Assembly: GCA_035651455.1 (NCBI GenBank)
Contig: DASRFR010000001.1
Location: 1 to 6,305, forward strand
From: DASRFR01 sp035651455
GTDB lineage: Bacteria; Acidobacteriota; Terriglobia; Terriglobales; Acidobacteriaceae
Reading direction: 5' to 3'
Length of the DNA stretch: 6,305 nucleotides
Shown: piece by piece, positions 1 through 5,250 of the stretch
How the letters are laid out: the number at the start of each line of letters is the position of its first letter
How positions within the stretch are numbered: the stretch's first letter is position 1
Notes under the pieces: generated by a model
Databases searched by the model: none
What the model was told of the DNA's origin: nothing
Seen by the model: only the letters and a program-made list of their open reading frames with translations
Translations under genes and position numbers: made by a program

Positions 1-291
1 TTCCAGCGCCGAATAGACATGCGGTTTGGTGTGGAACGTTACCCAGTCGAGGAGATACCCGCGTTGCTTGCCGTACTTGAACAGCATCAGAGCAGGCACA
101 CTGAGAATCGGAACGACGTATTGCAGCACCATGTTCATGGGTAAACCGAGCATCTCCCGGTTGAGGAACCGCCCGAAGATGTTCATCACGACAGCAACCG
201 CCAGAATGGCGAACAGATCCTCCGCTTCGAGGCCGAGAAAGGTCACTCTGGTGCGAAGGTTTCGATACACGGGTGTCACATCCAGTGCCAT
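1..291 (-). CDS. VirB3-like T4SS inner-membrane protein, 3' end beyond the window
   Basis: Reading down from the ATG at 291 gives 97 residues with no stop before the left edge, beginning MALDVTPVYRNLRTRVTFLG. Residues about 18-40 (FLGLEAEDLFAILAVAVVMNIFG) and 55-72 (MVLQYVVPILSVPALMLF) form two hydrophobic segments with a short polar loop, followed by a basic stretch (KYGKQRGYLLDWVTFHTKPH). Two N-proximal helices with a basic tail in about 100 residues is the VirB3/TrbD layout. VirB3 is a small inner-membrane T4SS subunit that works with the VirB4 ATPase. The start is supported by a near-perfect ribosome binding site and lies 16 bp after the stop of the preceding pilin-like gene, so it is probably co-transcribed. 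Because the end is missing, a VirB3-VirB4 fusion cannot be excluded. The family call rests on size, topology and gene order rather than on a unique motif. Confidence 0.72.
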   Translation of the reverse strand, partial: MALDVTPVYRNLRTRVTFLGLEAEDLFAILAVAVVMNIFGRFLNREMLGLPMNMVLQYVVPILSVPALMLFKYGKQRGYLLDWVTFHTKPHVYSALE

Positions 292-300
292 AGCGTGTTT

Positions 301-308
301 CCTCCTTT
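301..308 (-). promoter_or_regulatory. Strong ribosome binding site of the virB3-like gene
   Basis: The minus strand reads AAAGGAGG here, 9 bases before the ATG at 291. It shares its first A with the TGA stop of the upstream gene (310-308), which favours translational coupling and fixes the start of the virB3-like gene. Confidence 0.8.
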
Positions 309-775
309 CAGCGGACCCCGGCAGTTCCCTGGATGACGAAGAACTCCGCGAGGCGAAGCAGTCCCGACACCATCAGACAAAGGCCGGCGGCTAGAAAATG
401 CCGCATCCAGCTGCTTGTGGGATGGATGTAGGAGAACATCCCGATACGCACCGCTCCGATTGCGACTTGCGCCGCGGCGTACACGGGCAAGATCACGTTG
501 CCGACCCAGTTGATTGCGGTCAGCAGTGCCAGCCAATAGACGTCAGGGTTATTCCACGCCCGCTGTGACGCAAAAGTTTCGAAAGCGCGCGTCAATCCGG
601 AGACCATCAGGCAAGCAAGGGCTCCGTACATGCTGTGGGAAAACTCCTGCCCTTTTGAGAACTGGACAATTGCAGCAATAACGAACAATGCCGCAATGGT
701 CGGCATGATCACATTGCCCGCCCAGTTCGCCAGGTGGAGAATTCCGTTATCGAACGACATTTGCGAAAAGTTCAT
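308..775 (-). CDS. Membrane protein made of two tandem VirB2-like pilin modules
   Basis: The protein has 155 residues and four hydrophobic segments arranged as two related hairpins. Module 1 spans N17 to G60 (NWAGNVIMPTIAALF to CLMVSG). Module 2 spans N89 to G138 (INWVGNVILPVYAAA to CLMVSG) with about six extra residues (around SYIHPT) in the loop between its helices. Both modules resemble the single module of the pilin gene at 1562-1921, and the two proteins share the C-terminal pattern L-x-E-F-x-x-x-x-G-T-x-G-V. Unlike that pilin, this one has no obvious cleavable signal peptide. I chose the ATG at 775, which lies 8 bp after the stop of the preceding gene with a weak AGG about 7 bases upstream. 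An ATG at 814 would add 13 polar residues and overlap the previous gene by 31 bp, and remains possible. Role inferred: a minor or fused pilin, or a membrane platform part of the T4SS. Function is not established. Confidence 0.72.
   Translation of the reverse strand: MNFSQMSFDNGILHLANWAGNVIMPTIAALFVIAAIVQFSKGQEFSHSMYGALACLMVSGLTRAFETFASQRAWNNPDVYWLALLTAINWVGNVILPVYAAAQVAIGAVRIGMFSYIHPTSSWMRHFLAAGLCLMVSGLLRLAEFFVIQGTAGVR
495..514 (-). repeat. Copy 1 of a 20-bp near-identical segment in two pilin-module genes
   Basis: The plus strand reads ACGTTGCCGACCCAGTTGAT. It matches 1731-1750 at 19 of 20 positions and encodes the INWVGNV core of module 2 in the 155-residue protein. This is coding sequence homology between paralogues rather than a mobile repeat. 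Confidence 0.6.
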
Positions 776-783
776 CTCACTAC

Positions 784-1446
784 CTAAGACATCATCGTCA
801 CTACTAGTTGCCATATTCCGGACACGCATAAGAGAGCAAGTGCGACGGCCACGAGGCGCACGAATGGTTTCCGTGTCGCAAAGTTCCAGATCGCCCCAAC
901 CAGTGCGAGCACTGCAGCAACCGGCATAATCGTTCCCGCCAGATGGTTCCATAGGCTGTCAAGCACGTCGGCAGTCGCATACTGCGTTTGTGTGTTGTAT
1001 CCCTGGATCAGAGTGAAGGTCGTCTGAATGCCCAGCAAAAACATCGCAGCGACAATAGAAGTGAGCGGGTTGTCGCCGGTGGCCGTATCCAGGATGGCGC
1101 GCAGAACGAAGAATGCGGCCAATGTGGGTACCAGACGACCCACGATGAAATTGGTGACGAAGGAAGCTATGTCGGTTTGAATGTTCGAGAGCCAATGCGT
1201 GCTAATTCCTCCACTCGGCAAGGGCAAAGCAATCCCGAAGGATGAAAACCAGGTCAAGAGCGGCTGCAGAGTAAGAAACACTACTGCCCAGAACATCCAC
1301 TTCGTGAACTTGCCGCCAATCGCAATGGCTGCCGTACCGTCATGCCGCAAGGCCATTCCCGCCAGCACCATCGACAGCAGAGCAGCCGATGGCGCCAGCA
1401 GGAGCAGCAAGGAAATCACATCGTTCAGGAGTTGTGGTATGGGCAT
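784..1446 (-). CDS. Polytopic membrane protein of the T4SS cluster, with diverged VirB2-like hairpins
   Basis: The protein has 220 residues and about six hydrophobic segments (roughly 8-31, 48-68, 102-119, 128-147, 170-190 and 196-216). No signal peptide is evident beyond the first helix. Its C-terminal hairpin (N167-G210: P175-V176, then C207-V208-S209-G210) aligns without gaps over 44 positions with the pilin module of the neighbouring genes. A second stretch from N99 (VPTLAAFFVLRAI) closely matches PTIAALFVIAAI of the 155-residue neighbour. The N-terminal pair of helices may be a third, more diverged copy. The gene sits between the virB2-like pilin and the other pilin-like gene, so a T4SS membrane role is likely. 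It could stand in for VirB6/TrbL, which is also polytopic, but I see no VirB6 signature. The start ATG at 1446 has only a weak purine-rich leader (GAGAGAAAG). The 115-bp gap before it shows no convincing terminator or gene. Confidence 0.68.
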   Translation of the reverse strand: MPIPQLLNDVISLLLLLAPSAALLSMVLAGMALRHDGTAAIAIGGKFTKWMFWAVVFLTLQPLLTWFSSFGIALPLPSGGISTHWLSNIQTDIASFVTNFIVGRLVPTLAAFFVLRAILDTATGDNPLTSIVAAMFLLGIQTTFTLIQGYNTQTQYATADVLDSLWNHLAGTIMPVAAVLALVGAIWNFATRKPFVRLVAVALALLCVSGIWQLVVTMMS

Positions 1447-1561
1447 CGCTTTCTCTCGTTAGTTACTTGCCACTGTGCGCTGTGGTTTTGGTCGCAGTAA
1501 TCAGCTTGTCCGAATTCAAGTTGCATCAAGCCCTCGGAATGCGTTCTGTACTCGTATCTCG

Positions 1562-1921
1562 CTAGGTCACACCACCGGTACCGTTCGTGATCCAGAACTC
1601 GATGAGCCGGGTAACCCCGGAAACGGCCAGAAGTGCGGCCGCTGCGAATAGCCAGCGTCCAAAACCTCGTCCTGTTAGCCAGGAAACAACGGCCCCCAGC
1701 ACAGCACCGCCGGCTCCCACCGGGGCGATTACGTTTCCGACCCAGTTGATGAAGTTGAGAAAAGCACCCTCCGGTTGGGCGCCTGTCTGTCCCTGGACGG
1801 CCACGTTCGAGGCTGGAGCAGAGCCCAGGTTCTGGGCCCACGCGAATTGTGCGATCACCAGAAATGCAATACCGAACCACGCCCAGAGTTTTCTTTGCTG
1901 CATGTCGGGTTGGAATTTCAT
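1562..1921 (-). CDS. VirB2/TrbC-like pilin precursor
   Basis: The protein has 119 residues. It opens with a basic N-terminus (MKFQPDMQQRK) and a hydrophobic segment at about 12-27, then a probable signal-peptidase site after A29 (FAWA|QN). After a polar region at 30-52 come two hydrophobic helices, about 60-82 and 88-104, separated by a short glycine/arginine loop (TGRGFGR), and a C-terminal tail ending GTGGVT. A long signal peptide followed by a compact two-helix hairpin is the VirB2/TrbC pilin plan. These proteins polymerise into the conjugative pilus or form an inner-membrane pool. The start at 1921 has a perfect AAAGGAGGA seven bases upstream, which favours it over an in-frame ATG at 1903. 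It is the first gene after the promoter at 1994-2022 and heads the unit that continues to virB3. Family assignment is from topology and context; pilin sequences diverge quickly. Confidence 0.78.
   Translation of the reverse strand: MKFQPDMQQRKLWAWFGIAFLVIAQFAWAQNLGSAPASNVAVQGQTGAQPEGAFLNFINWVGNVIAPVGAGGAVLGAVVSWLTGRGFGRWLFAAAALLAVSGVTRLIEFWITNGTGGVT
1731..1750 (-). repeat. Copy 2 of the 20-bp near-identical segment
   Basis: The plus strand reads ACGTTTCCGACCCAGTTGAT. It differs from 495-514 at one position and encodes the same INWVGNV core, here in the single-module pilin. Confidence 0.6.
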
Positions 1922-1928
1922 CGGCGTG

Positions 1929-1937
1929 TCCTCCTTT
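1929..1937 (-). promoter_or_regulatory. Strong ribosome binding site of the virB2-like pilin gene
   Basis: The minus strand reads AAAGGAGGA, seven bases before the ATG at 1921. It is among the strongest Shine-Dalgarno matches in the window, as expected for an abundantly made pilin, and it decides the start codon. Confidence 0.82.
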
Positions 1938-1949
1938 CTGCTCGTCGTC

Positions 1950-1974
1950 TCGAATGCCTTGGGAAGTGATTCGA
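1950..1974. repeat. Inverted repeat TCGAAT-N13-ATTCGA in the pilin 5' leader
   Basis: Perfect 6-bp arms (1950-1955 and 1969-1974) flank a 13-base spacer. They lie between the predicted transcription start (near 1987) and the pilin ribosome binding site. The pair could form a small leader hairpin or be an operator half-site pair. Six-base arms can also arise by chance. Confidence 0.35.
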
Positions 1975-1993
1975 AAGCGATCGACGCGCGTGG

Positions 1994-2022
1994 AAAGTAG
2001 GACCAAAACGAGTTCCTGTCAA
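1994..2022 (-). promoter_or_regulatory. Sigma70-like promoter of the virB2-virB3 unit
   Basis: The minus strand reads TTGACA (2022-2017), then 17 bases, then TACTTT (1999-1994). The -35 box is a perfect consensus, the spacing is optimal and the -10 box matches TATAAT at 4 of 6 positions. Transcription should begin near 1987, giving a leader of about 65 bases before the pilin ATG at 1921. It is the only convincing promoter I found in the gene-free stretch. It indicates that the pilin-like genes are expressed apart from the virB9-virB10 unit. Confidence 0.68.
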
Positions 2023-2373
2023 ACGAAGGTCAGCAGATTACTCGGGCACAACGGTCAGAAAGACGAAGGTGAGTAGAGCAGGACCATTCTGTTCTGCGTA
2101 GAGTGCGATGCTGGCTGGTTAGGATTGGATGATGTGTTATCGAGAGGATTGGGATCGCGCGGCTCTAGCAGATCGTGATCCGCCCGCCAGCCAGCGGAAA
2201 ACGATTCGGAACGGCAACAGACAGACTCTCAGCCAAAGGCCTATGACTCTGCCAACAGCATCCGCACCGAAATAGTCCAGCCAGTCTGGCCCGTAAAACA
2301 TAGAAGAATACAGCTACCTATGCCCACTCTAGCTCACTACAGTGTTGGATGGTAGAAAACTCATGAGTGACGC

Positions 2374-2745
2374 CTAGTGAATCACGAGTTCTTCGGGTTC
2401 GATTTGAATCGTGAGTAAATCAATCCCTTTTAACCTCAGTATGGCTCGCTTCTGGGCGATGAACAATTCATCGTATTTTGTTTCTAATGTCGCTTGCAGG
2501 CCCTTTAGGCACAGTTCCAGTTTCGTAAGTTCCTCTTCGAGATCTGCGGAAACGTAGCACCCGCGATGGATTGAAACGAAACAGTTTCCGATATCGTCCA
2601 AATTGAGGTAAGTCCGGCTGATTCCGTGCTTGTAGAGGTTAATACCATTGACGCGACCCATGAACATGAAACCGGCACAGCGCGCCTTGCCCAGTCTTGC
2701 TTCGAGCGGTTTCCAATTGGGTTTCACCGTTCCCCCCGCCTTCAA
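2374..2745 (-). CDS. Unrecognised 123-residue soluble protein, last gene of the virB9-virB10 unit
   Basis: I do not recognise a family with certainty. The protein has no signal peptide or membrane segment. The N-terminal half (KPLEARLGKARCAGFMFMGRVNGINLYKHGISRTYLNLD) looks like a small beta-rich fold. The C-terminal half (about 68-105) is charged and probably helical, possibly coiled coil, and the tail is LTIQIEPEELVIH. Four cysteines (23, 54, 63, 78) do not form a standard metal-binding pattern. The start is uncertain. A TTG at 2745 overlaps the virB10 stop by 4 bp (TTGA), like the ATGA junctions upstream. A GTG at 2727 has a G-rich run just before it and gives VKPNWKPLEARLG. A hand count over 2401-2640 gives 109 of 240 G+C (45%), lower than the neighbours, so it may be a later addition to the operon. 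It could be a cytoplasmic accessory or regulatory factor; no function is claimed. Confidence 0.6.
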   Translation of the reverse strand: MKAGGTVKPNWKPLEARLGKARCAGFMFMGRVNGINLYKHGISRTYLNLDDIGNCFVSIHRGCYVSADLEEELTKLELCLKGLQATLETKYDELFIAQKRAILRLKGIDLLTIQIEPEELVIH

Positions 2746-4181
2746 TTCTGGGACTGCGTTGCCTGAGAACCAGCCTGCAAGTACATCTGGTTCAACTCGT
2801 TTCTGAGTTGCATCAGTTCGCGCAATTCTTCAAGCGTCGGGACCTTACCTGCAGAAAAGCTCGCACCAGAATTCTCTGCAGGCCGTGTTGCCGGCGAACC
2901 GGGCTGTCGATCCCAATTGCCCTTTTCCACAACGATGTAAAACCGCGTGTTGCCAGGTACCGTGACCACCAGCGTTTGATTCGCAGCCAGCATATTGATT
3001 TCGTCTTGACCGGCAATGCCGATATTGCTGGCGAGCCGTTCTCGCAGCAACGAGTTTTCTGAAATCGGGCCGTTGAATCCGGTTGTGCCTTGACCACCGA
3101 CCACGTATGCAGCGACGGTTCCAATGCCGGTCAGAGAGCGGACAAGAAAGTTCTTGCCTCGATTCCTGCCTGTAACGTTTCCTTTGAGCGGACCGAACTT
3201 GAGATCCATGGCGGTAGCGTCAATTTTCTGAACACTCCCTTCCGGTGTTTCGAGCCGATCGAACTGGAGTCCGACAAAGCCTGATGGTGTGACATGGGAG
3301 AGCTTGCCAAATACTCTGGTACCCGCCGGAAGCACAATCTCACCGTCATGCTCGTAGCTGTATTCGATCACGGCGATTACGGGTGCCGGCACCGCGGAAC
3401 TGACTGGAGCTTCGAGACGGGCGACCATTCTCGTACCGGATGGGAGAAGTTGGGCTAGGCCGCTCGGTTCGTCGTGAAGAACTGAAACGGTTGGCTTTAC
3501 ATCCTGGGCAGCGCGTACGAATACCAGCGATGGTCTCTTCAATTCGGCGTCTGGCTCGGACGACGGCAACCGGGGCGGATTGGGTATGATGGCAGCTTGC
3601 ACACTCGCGCGATCGGAGAAATCAATTTGCCGGAGCGCATACTTGTCGGGACTGGTCGTCTTTCCAGCCGATGGTTTTGCCGGTGCGGCCTTTGCAGCGT
3701 TTGGAGCCTGGTCAACCTCGTAGTGAGGAGAAGTACGGCCCACTTCTTCAGGCGTCACTTCGGAAGAAGCACCTGTCTGACTTTGGCTGAGGTCTGCACT
3801 GAGAACCGGTGTTACAGTTTTTGCAGGCTCATTCTGGCCCTGCCCGGGCGTGAGCTTGCGGCCCAGGTTCGGCGCTCCACGAGACTTCCCGGAGAGGACG
3901 GTCCCTCCCTTTGGACTCGAGAATAGTCCGAAAAACACCAGCAATAAGGCGACGCTGACTCCGACAAGCAGGAAGAGAGACTTGCTTTTGTCTCGGCTCA
4001 GCTCGCGGCGGCTTACGGCAGGCTTTTGGTTCTGGCGGACCTTGTCCAGGAGCAAACGAAGATTCTTCAATCCGCCAGAACTTGTTATCTCCTCAGGATC
4101 CGCAGCGCTGCCAACGGACGAGTTGTCCATGTCCGAGCCGAGCGCCTGGGTTTTCTCAGTTCCTGCCGTCTGCGATTCCAT
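2742..4181 (-). CDS. virB10: VirB10/TrbI-like T4SS core-complex protein
   Basis: The protein has 479 residues in the VirB10 order. A cytoplasmic N-terminus (1-67) includes a helical LKNLRLLLDKVRQNQKPA. One transmembrane helix follows at about 68-87 (KSLFLLVGVSVALLLVFFGLF), then a long Pro/Ala/Ser/Lys-rich periplasmic linker (about 88-225). The C-terminal TrbI-type beta domain (about 235-420) contains SGTRMVARLEAPVSSAV, IVLPAGTRVFGKLSHV and a closing NQTLVVTVPGNTRFYIVVEKG. VirB10 spans inner membrane to outer membrane and joins VirB9 in the core channel. An extra tail of about 60 residues ends in a charged probable helix (447-472, PTLEELRELMQLRNELNQMYLQ). The start at 4181 is supported by AGGAGGAA four bases upstream, embedded in the end of virB9, giving a 26-bp overlap. 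The stop overlaps the next gene's TTG. Family call is firm; function as a transfer channel is inferred. Confidence 0.9.
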   Translation of the reverse strand: MESQTAGTEKTQALGSDMDNSSVGSAADPEEITSSGGLKNLRLLLDKVRQNQKPAVSRRELSRDKSKSLFLLVGVSVALLLVFFGLFSSPKGGTVLSGKSRGAPNLGRKLTPGQGQNEPAKTVTPVLSADLSQSQTGASSEVTPEEVGRTSPHYEVDQAPNAAKAAPAKPSAGKTTSPDKYALRQIDFSDRASVQAAIIPNPPRLPSSEPDAELKRPSLVFVRAAQDVKPTVSVLHDEPSGLAQLLPSGTRMVARLEAPVSSAVPAPVIAVIEYSYEHDGEIVLPAGTRVFGKLSHVTPSGFVGLQFDRLETPEGSVQKIDATAMDLKFGPLKGNVTGRNRGKNFLVRSLTGIGTVAAYVVGGQGTTGFNGPISENSLLRERLASNIGIAGQDEINMLAANQTLVVTVPGNTRFYIVVEKGNWDRQPGSPATRPAENSGASFSAGKVPTLEELRELMQLRNELNQMYLQAGSQATQSQN

Positions 4182-5250
4182 GATCTTCCTCCTGGCGTAG
4201 AGAGTTCACTCCGAAGCCGATAGGCGCAAGCGCCGGCCGATCCACTGCACCCGAATCCGCAATTTGCAGAAAGAGTTGCTCGTTCGACTGTTTGTATGGT
4301 GGGCGTTCAAAGACCACGACTCCGTCCGCACGGCTACCAGTCCCTAGGCGTCGATGATTCAGGCGGAAATCGATGATGGCCAGTTGTTCTGCCGCAGCCC
4401 AACGCTCGTGCTTAACAATCAGGCCGGATTTAATCTTTCCGCCGAGTTGTACCTGTGGCGGCATGAGCAAAATCGCATGTCTGCTGGTATTCACTACCGA
4501 GAACAGCACGATCACTTGCTGGCCGCCATCAATTACTTCGCTGACGCCGACGCGCAGACGGTCCCCTCTGATCGTTTCTGTTTCAATTCGTTCTCCATAC
4601 ATCGTGGGTAGAGGTGAACTCTCCTGGCGTTGGAGCAGGACATCCAATGATGGCGTCGTCGCTGGGGTAGACAGCGCTTGGGCGTGCCCATCGGCCGTCT
4701 TCGTCGGAAGTGCGGTGGGAACGACGGCTCCGTTTCCTGAATGCGGCCTGTCTTCTCCCTCAATTCTCATGTCTACAGGTGAAGGTTGAACATTGATCGC
4801 CCTGGTCTGACCTACCAGCGGAAAAGGCACAATCCCAGGCTCTATTAGAAAACTCGTGCCGGGCTTGTACTGGAGCAGAAAATCTATCTTTTCGGGACCA
4901 GTTGTGCCAGCGCGACTGATCAGAAGAAAGCTGAACTGCCGGCCGTGAATGCTCGATATGAGCAAGTTGGTTTCTACGGTCCTCTCTGTCAGGGCTTTCA
5001 CGAGAACCAGTTGTGGTTCGTGTTCTGAATGCTCGACTAGAAACAGCGCAGGGTCGCCGACGGCGACGGAATTCACCGGTTCCGGTAGCCGGATCGCCGT
5101 TACGAAATGTGCGGCGACCTCTACCACTGCGACCTTGCCGTCCATCACATCCTTCACCCGAACTTGCGGTATGACAGCTGGAACCTGGGCGCGTGCCTCA
5201 AAGGTCGCGGTCAACAGGCAACAGATCAGGATCGACCTGAGGACGTTCAT
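4156..5250 (-). CDS. virB9: VirB9/TrbG-like periplasmic T4SS core protein
   Basis: The protein has 364 residues. A signal peptide (1-21, cleavage about EARA|QVP) precedes an N-terminal beta domain at about 38-111 with VTAIRLPEPVNSVAVGDPAL and ERTVETNLLISSIHGRQFSFLL. These match the VirB9/TrbG pattern of a hydrophobic strand, V-x-V-G-D, then T-N-L-x-I and R-x-F-x-F-x-L. A variable, Pro/Thr-rich linker occupies about 150-215. A C-terminal beta domain (about 225-348) includes VVVFERPPYKQSNEQLFLQIAD. VirB9 forms the outer-membrane-proximal ring with VirB7 and VirB10. The N-terminal half also recalls the pilus-secretin N-domain (CpaC-like), but the immediate downstream VirB10 decides for VirB9. 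It overlaps the transglycosylase gene by 4 bp (ATGA), with GAGGTGA a few bases before the ATG at 5250. It is longer than many VirB9 proteins because of the linker. Confidence 0.78.
   Translation of the reverse strand: MNVLRSILICCLLTATFEARAQVPAVIPQVRVKDVMDGKVAVVEVAAHFVTAIRLPEPVNSVAVGDPALFLVEHSEHEPQLVLVKALTERTVETNLLISSIHGRQFSFLLISRAGTTGPEKIDFLLQYKPGTSFLIEPGIVPFPLVGQTRAINVQPSPVDMRIEGEDRPHSGNGAVVPTALPTKTADGHAQALSTPATTPSLDVLLQRQESSPLPTMYGERIETETIRGDRLRVGVSEVIDGGQQVIVLFSVVNTSRHAILLMPPQVQLGGKIKSGLIVKHERWAAAEQLAIIDFRLNHRRLGTGSRADGVVVFERPPYKQSNEQLFLQIADSGAVDRPALAPIGFGVNSLRQEEDHGIADGRN
4186..4193 (-). promoter_or_regulatory. Ribosome binding site of virB10 inside the end of virB9
   Basis: The minus strand reads AGGAGGAA, with GATC between it and the ATG at 4181. 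It lies within the last codons of the virB9-like gene, so ribosomes finishing virB9 pass over it. This fixes the virB10 start and supports translational coupling. Confidence 0.75.

Larger units (their letters stand above)
1922..2373. other. 452-bp intergenic region between the two T4SS transcription units
   Basis: Neither strand has an ORF here with a ribosome binding site and credible length. The pilin-proximal end holds the promoter (1994-2022), a 6-bp inverted repeat (1950-1974) and the pilin ribosome binding site. The distal part (about 2040-2373) has a 10-bp perfect palindrome ACTCATGAGT at 2359-2368, just after the stop of the 123-residue gene. It also has three copies of CCAGCCAG: 2187-2194 and 2277-2284 in one orientation, and 2111-2118 inverted. 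The palindrome has no loop, so I do not call a rho-independent terminator, although a short T-run follows it on the minus strand. I see no tRNA, riboswitch or recognisable small RNA. Confidence 0.6.

Noticed and set aside
26..394. Plus-strand ORF of 122 codons
   Set aside because: It lies antisense to the virB3-like gene and the end of the pilin-like gene, which have good ribosome binding sites and family-like proteins. Its translation has no coherent domain.
308..952. Long form (214 residues) of the tandem pilin protein
   Set aside because: The first 46 residues lie out of frame inside the 220-residue membrane gene, are compositionally unlike the rest, and would need a 169-bp overlap. Starts at 775 or 814 are more economical.
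1465..1485. Hairpin-like CCAC...GTGG before the 220-residue membrane gene, as a terminator
   Set aside because: The stem is only four base pairs with a mismatch beyond, and no T-run follows it in the direction of transcription.
1425..1526. Possible 33-residue gene in the gap before the 220-residue membrane gene
   Set aside because: GAGGG precedes its ATG, but the product (MQLEFGQADYCDQNH...) has no recognisable feature and it overlaps the next gene's start. Too little to support a call.
1425..2006. Minus-strand ORF of 193 codons across the pilin gene
   Set aside because: It is an out-of-frame shadow of the signal-peptide pilin gene. Its Arg- and Gly-rich translation resembles no protein family.
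2355..2372. Palindrome ACTCATGAGT followed by TTTTC as a terminator of the virB9-virB10 unit
   Set aside because: A perfect palindrome without a loop cannot form a stable terminator hairpin, and the stem is short and AT-rich.
2697..3062. Plus-strand ORF of 121 codons
   Set aside because: It is antisense to the conserved TrbI domain of virB10.
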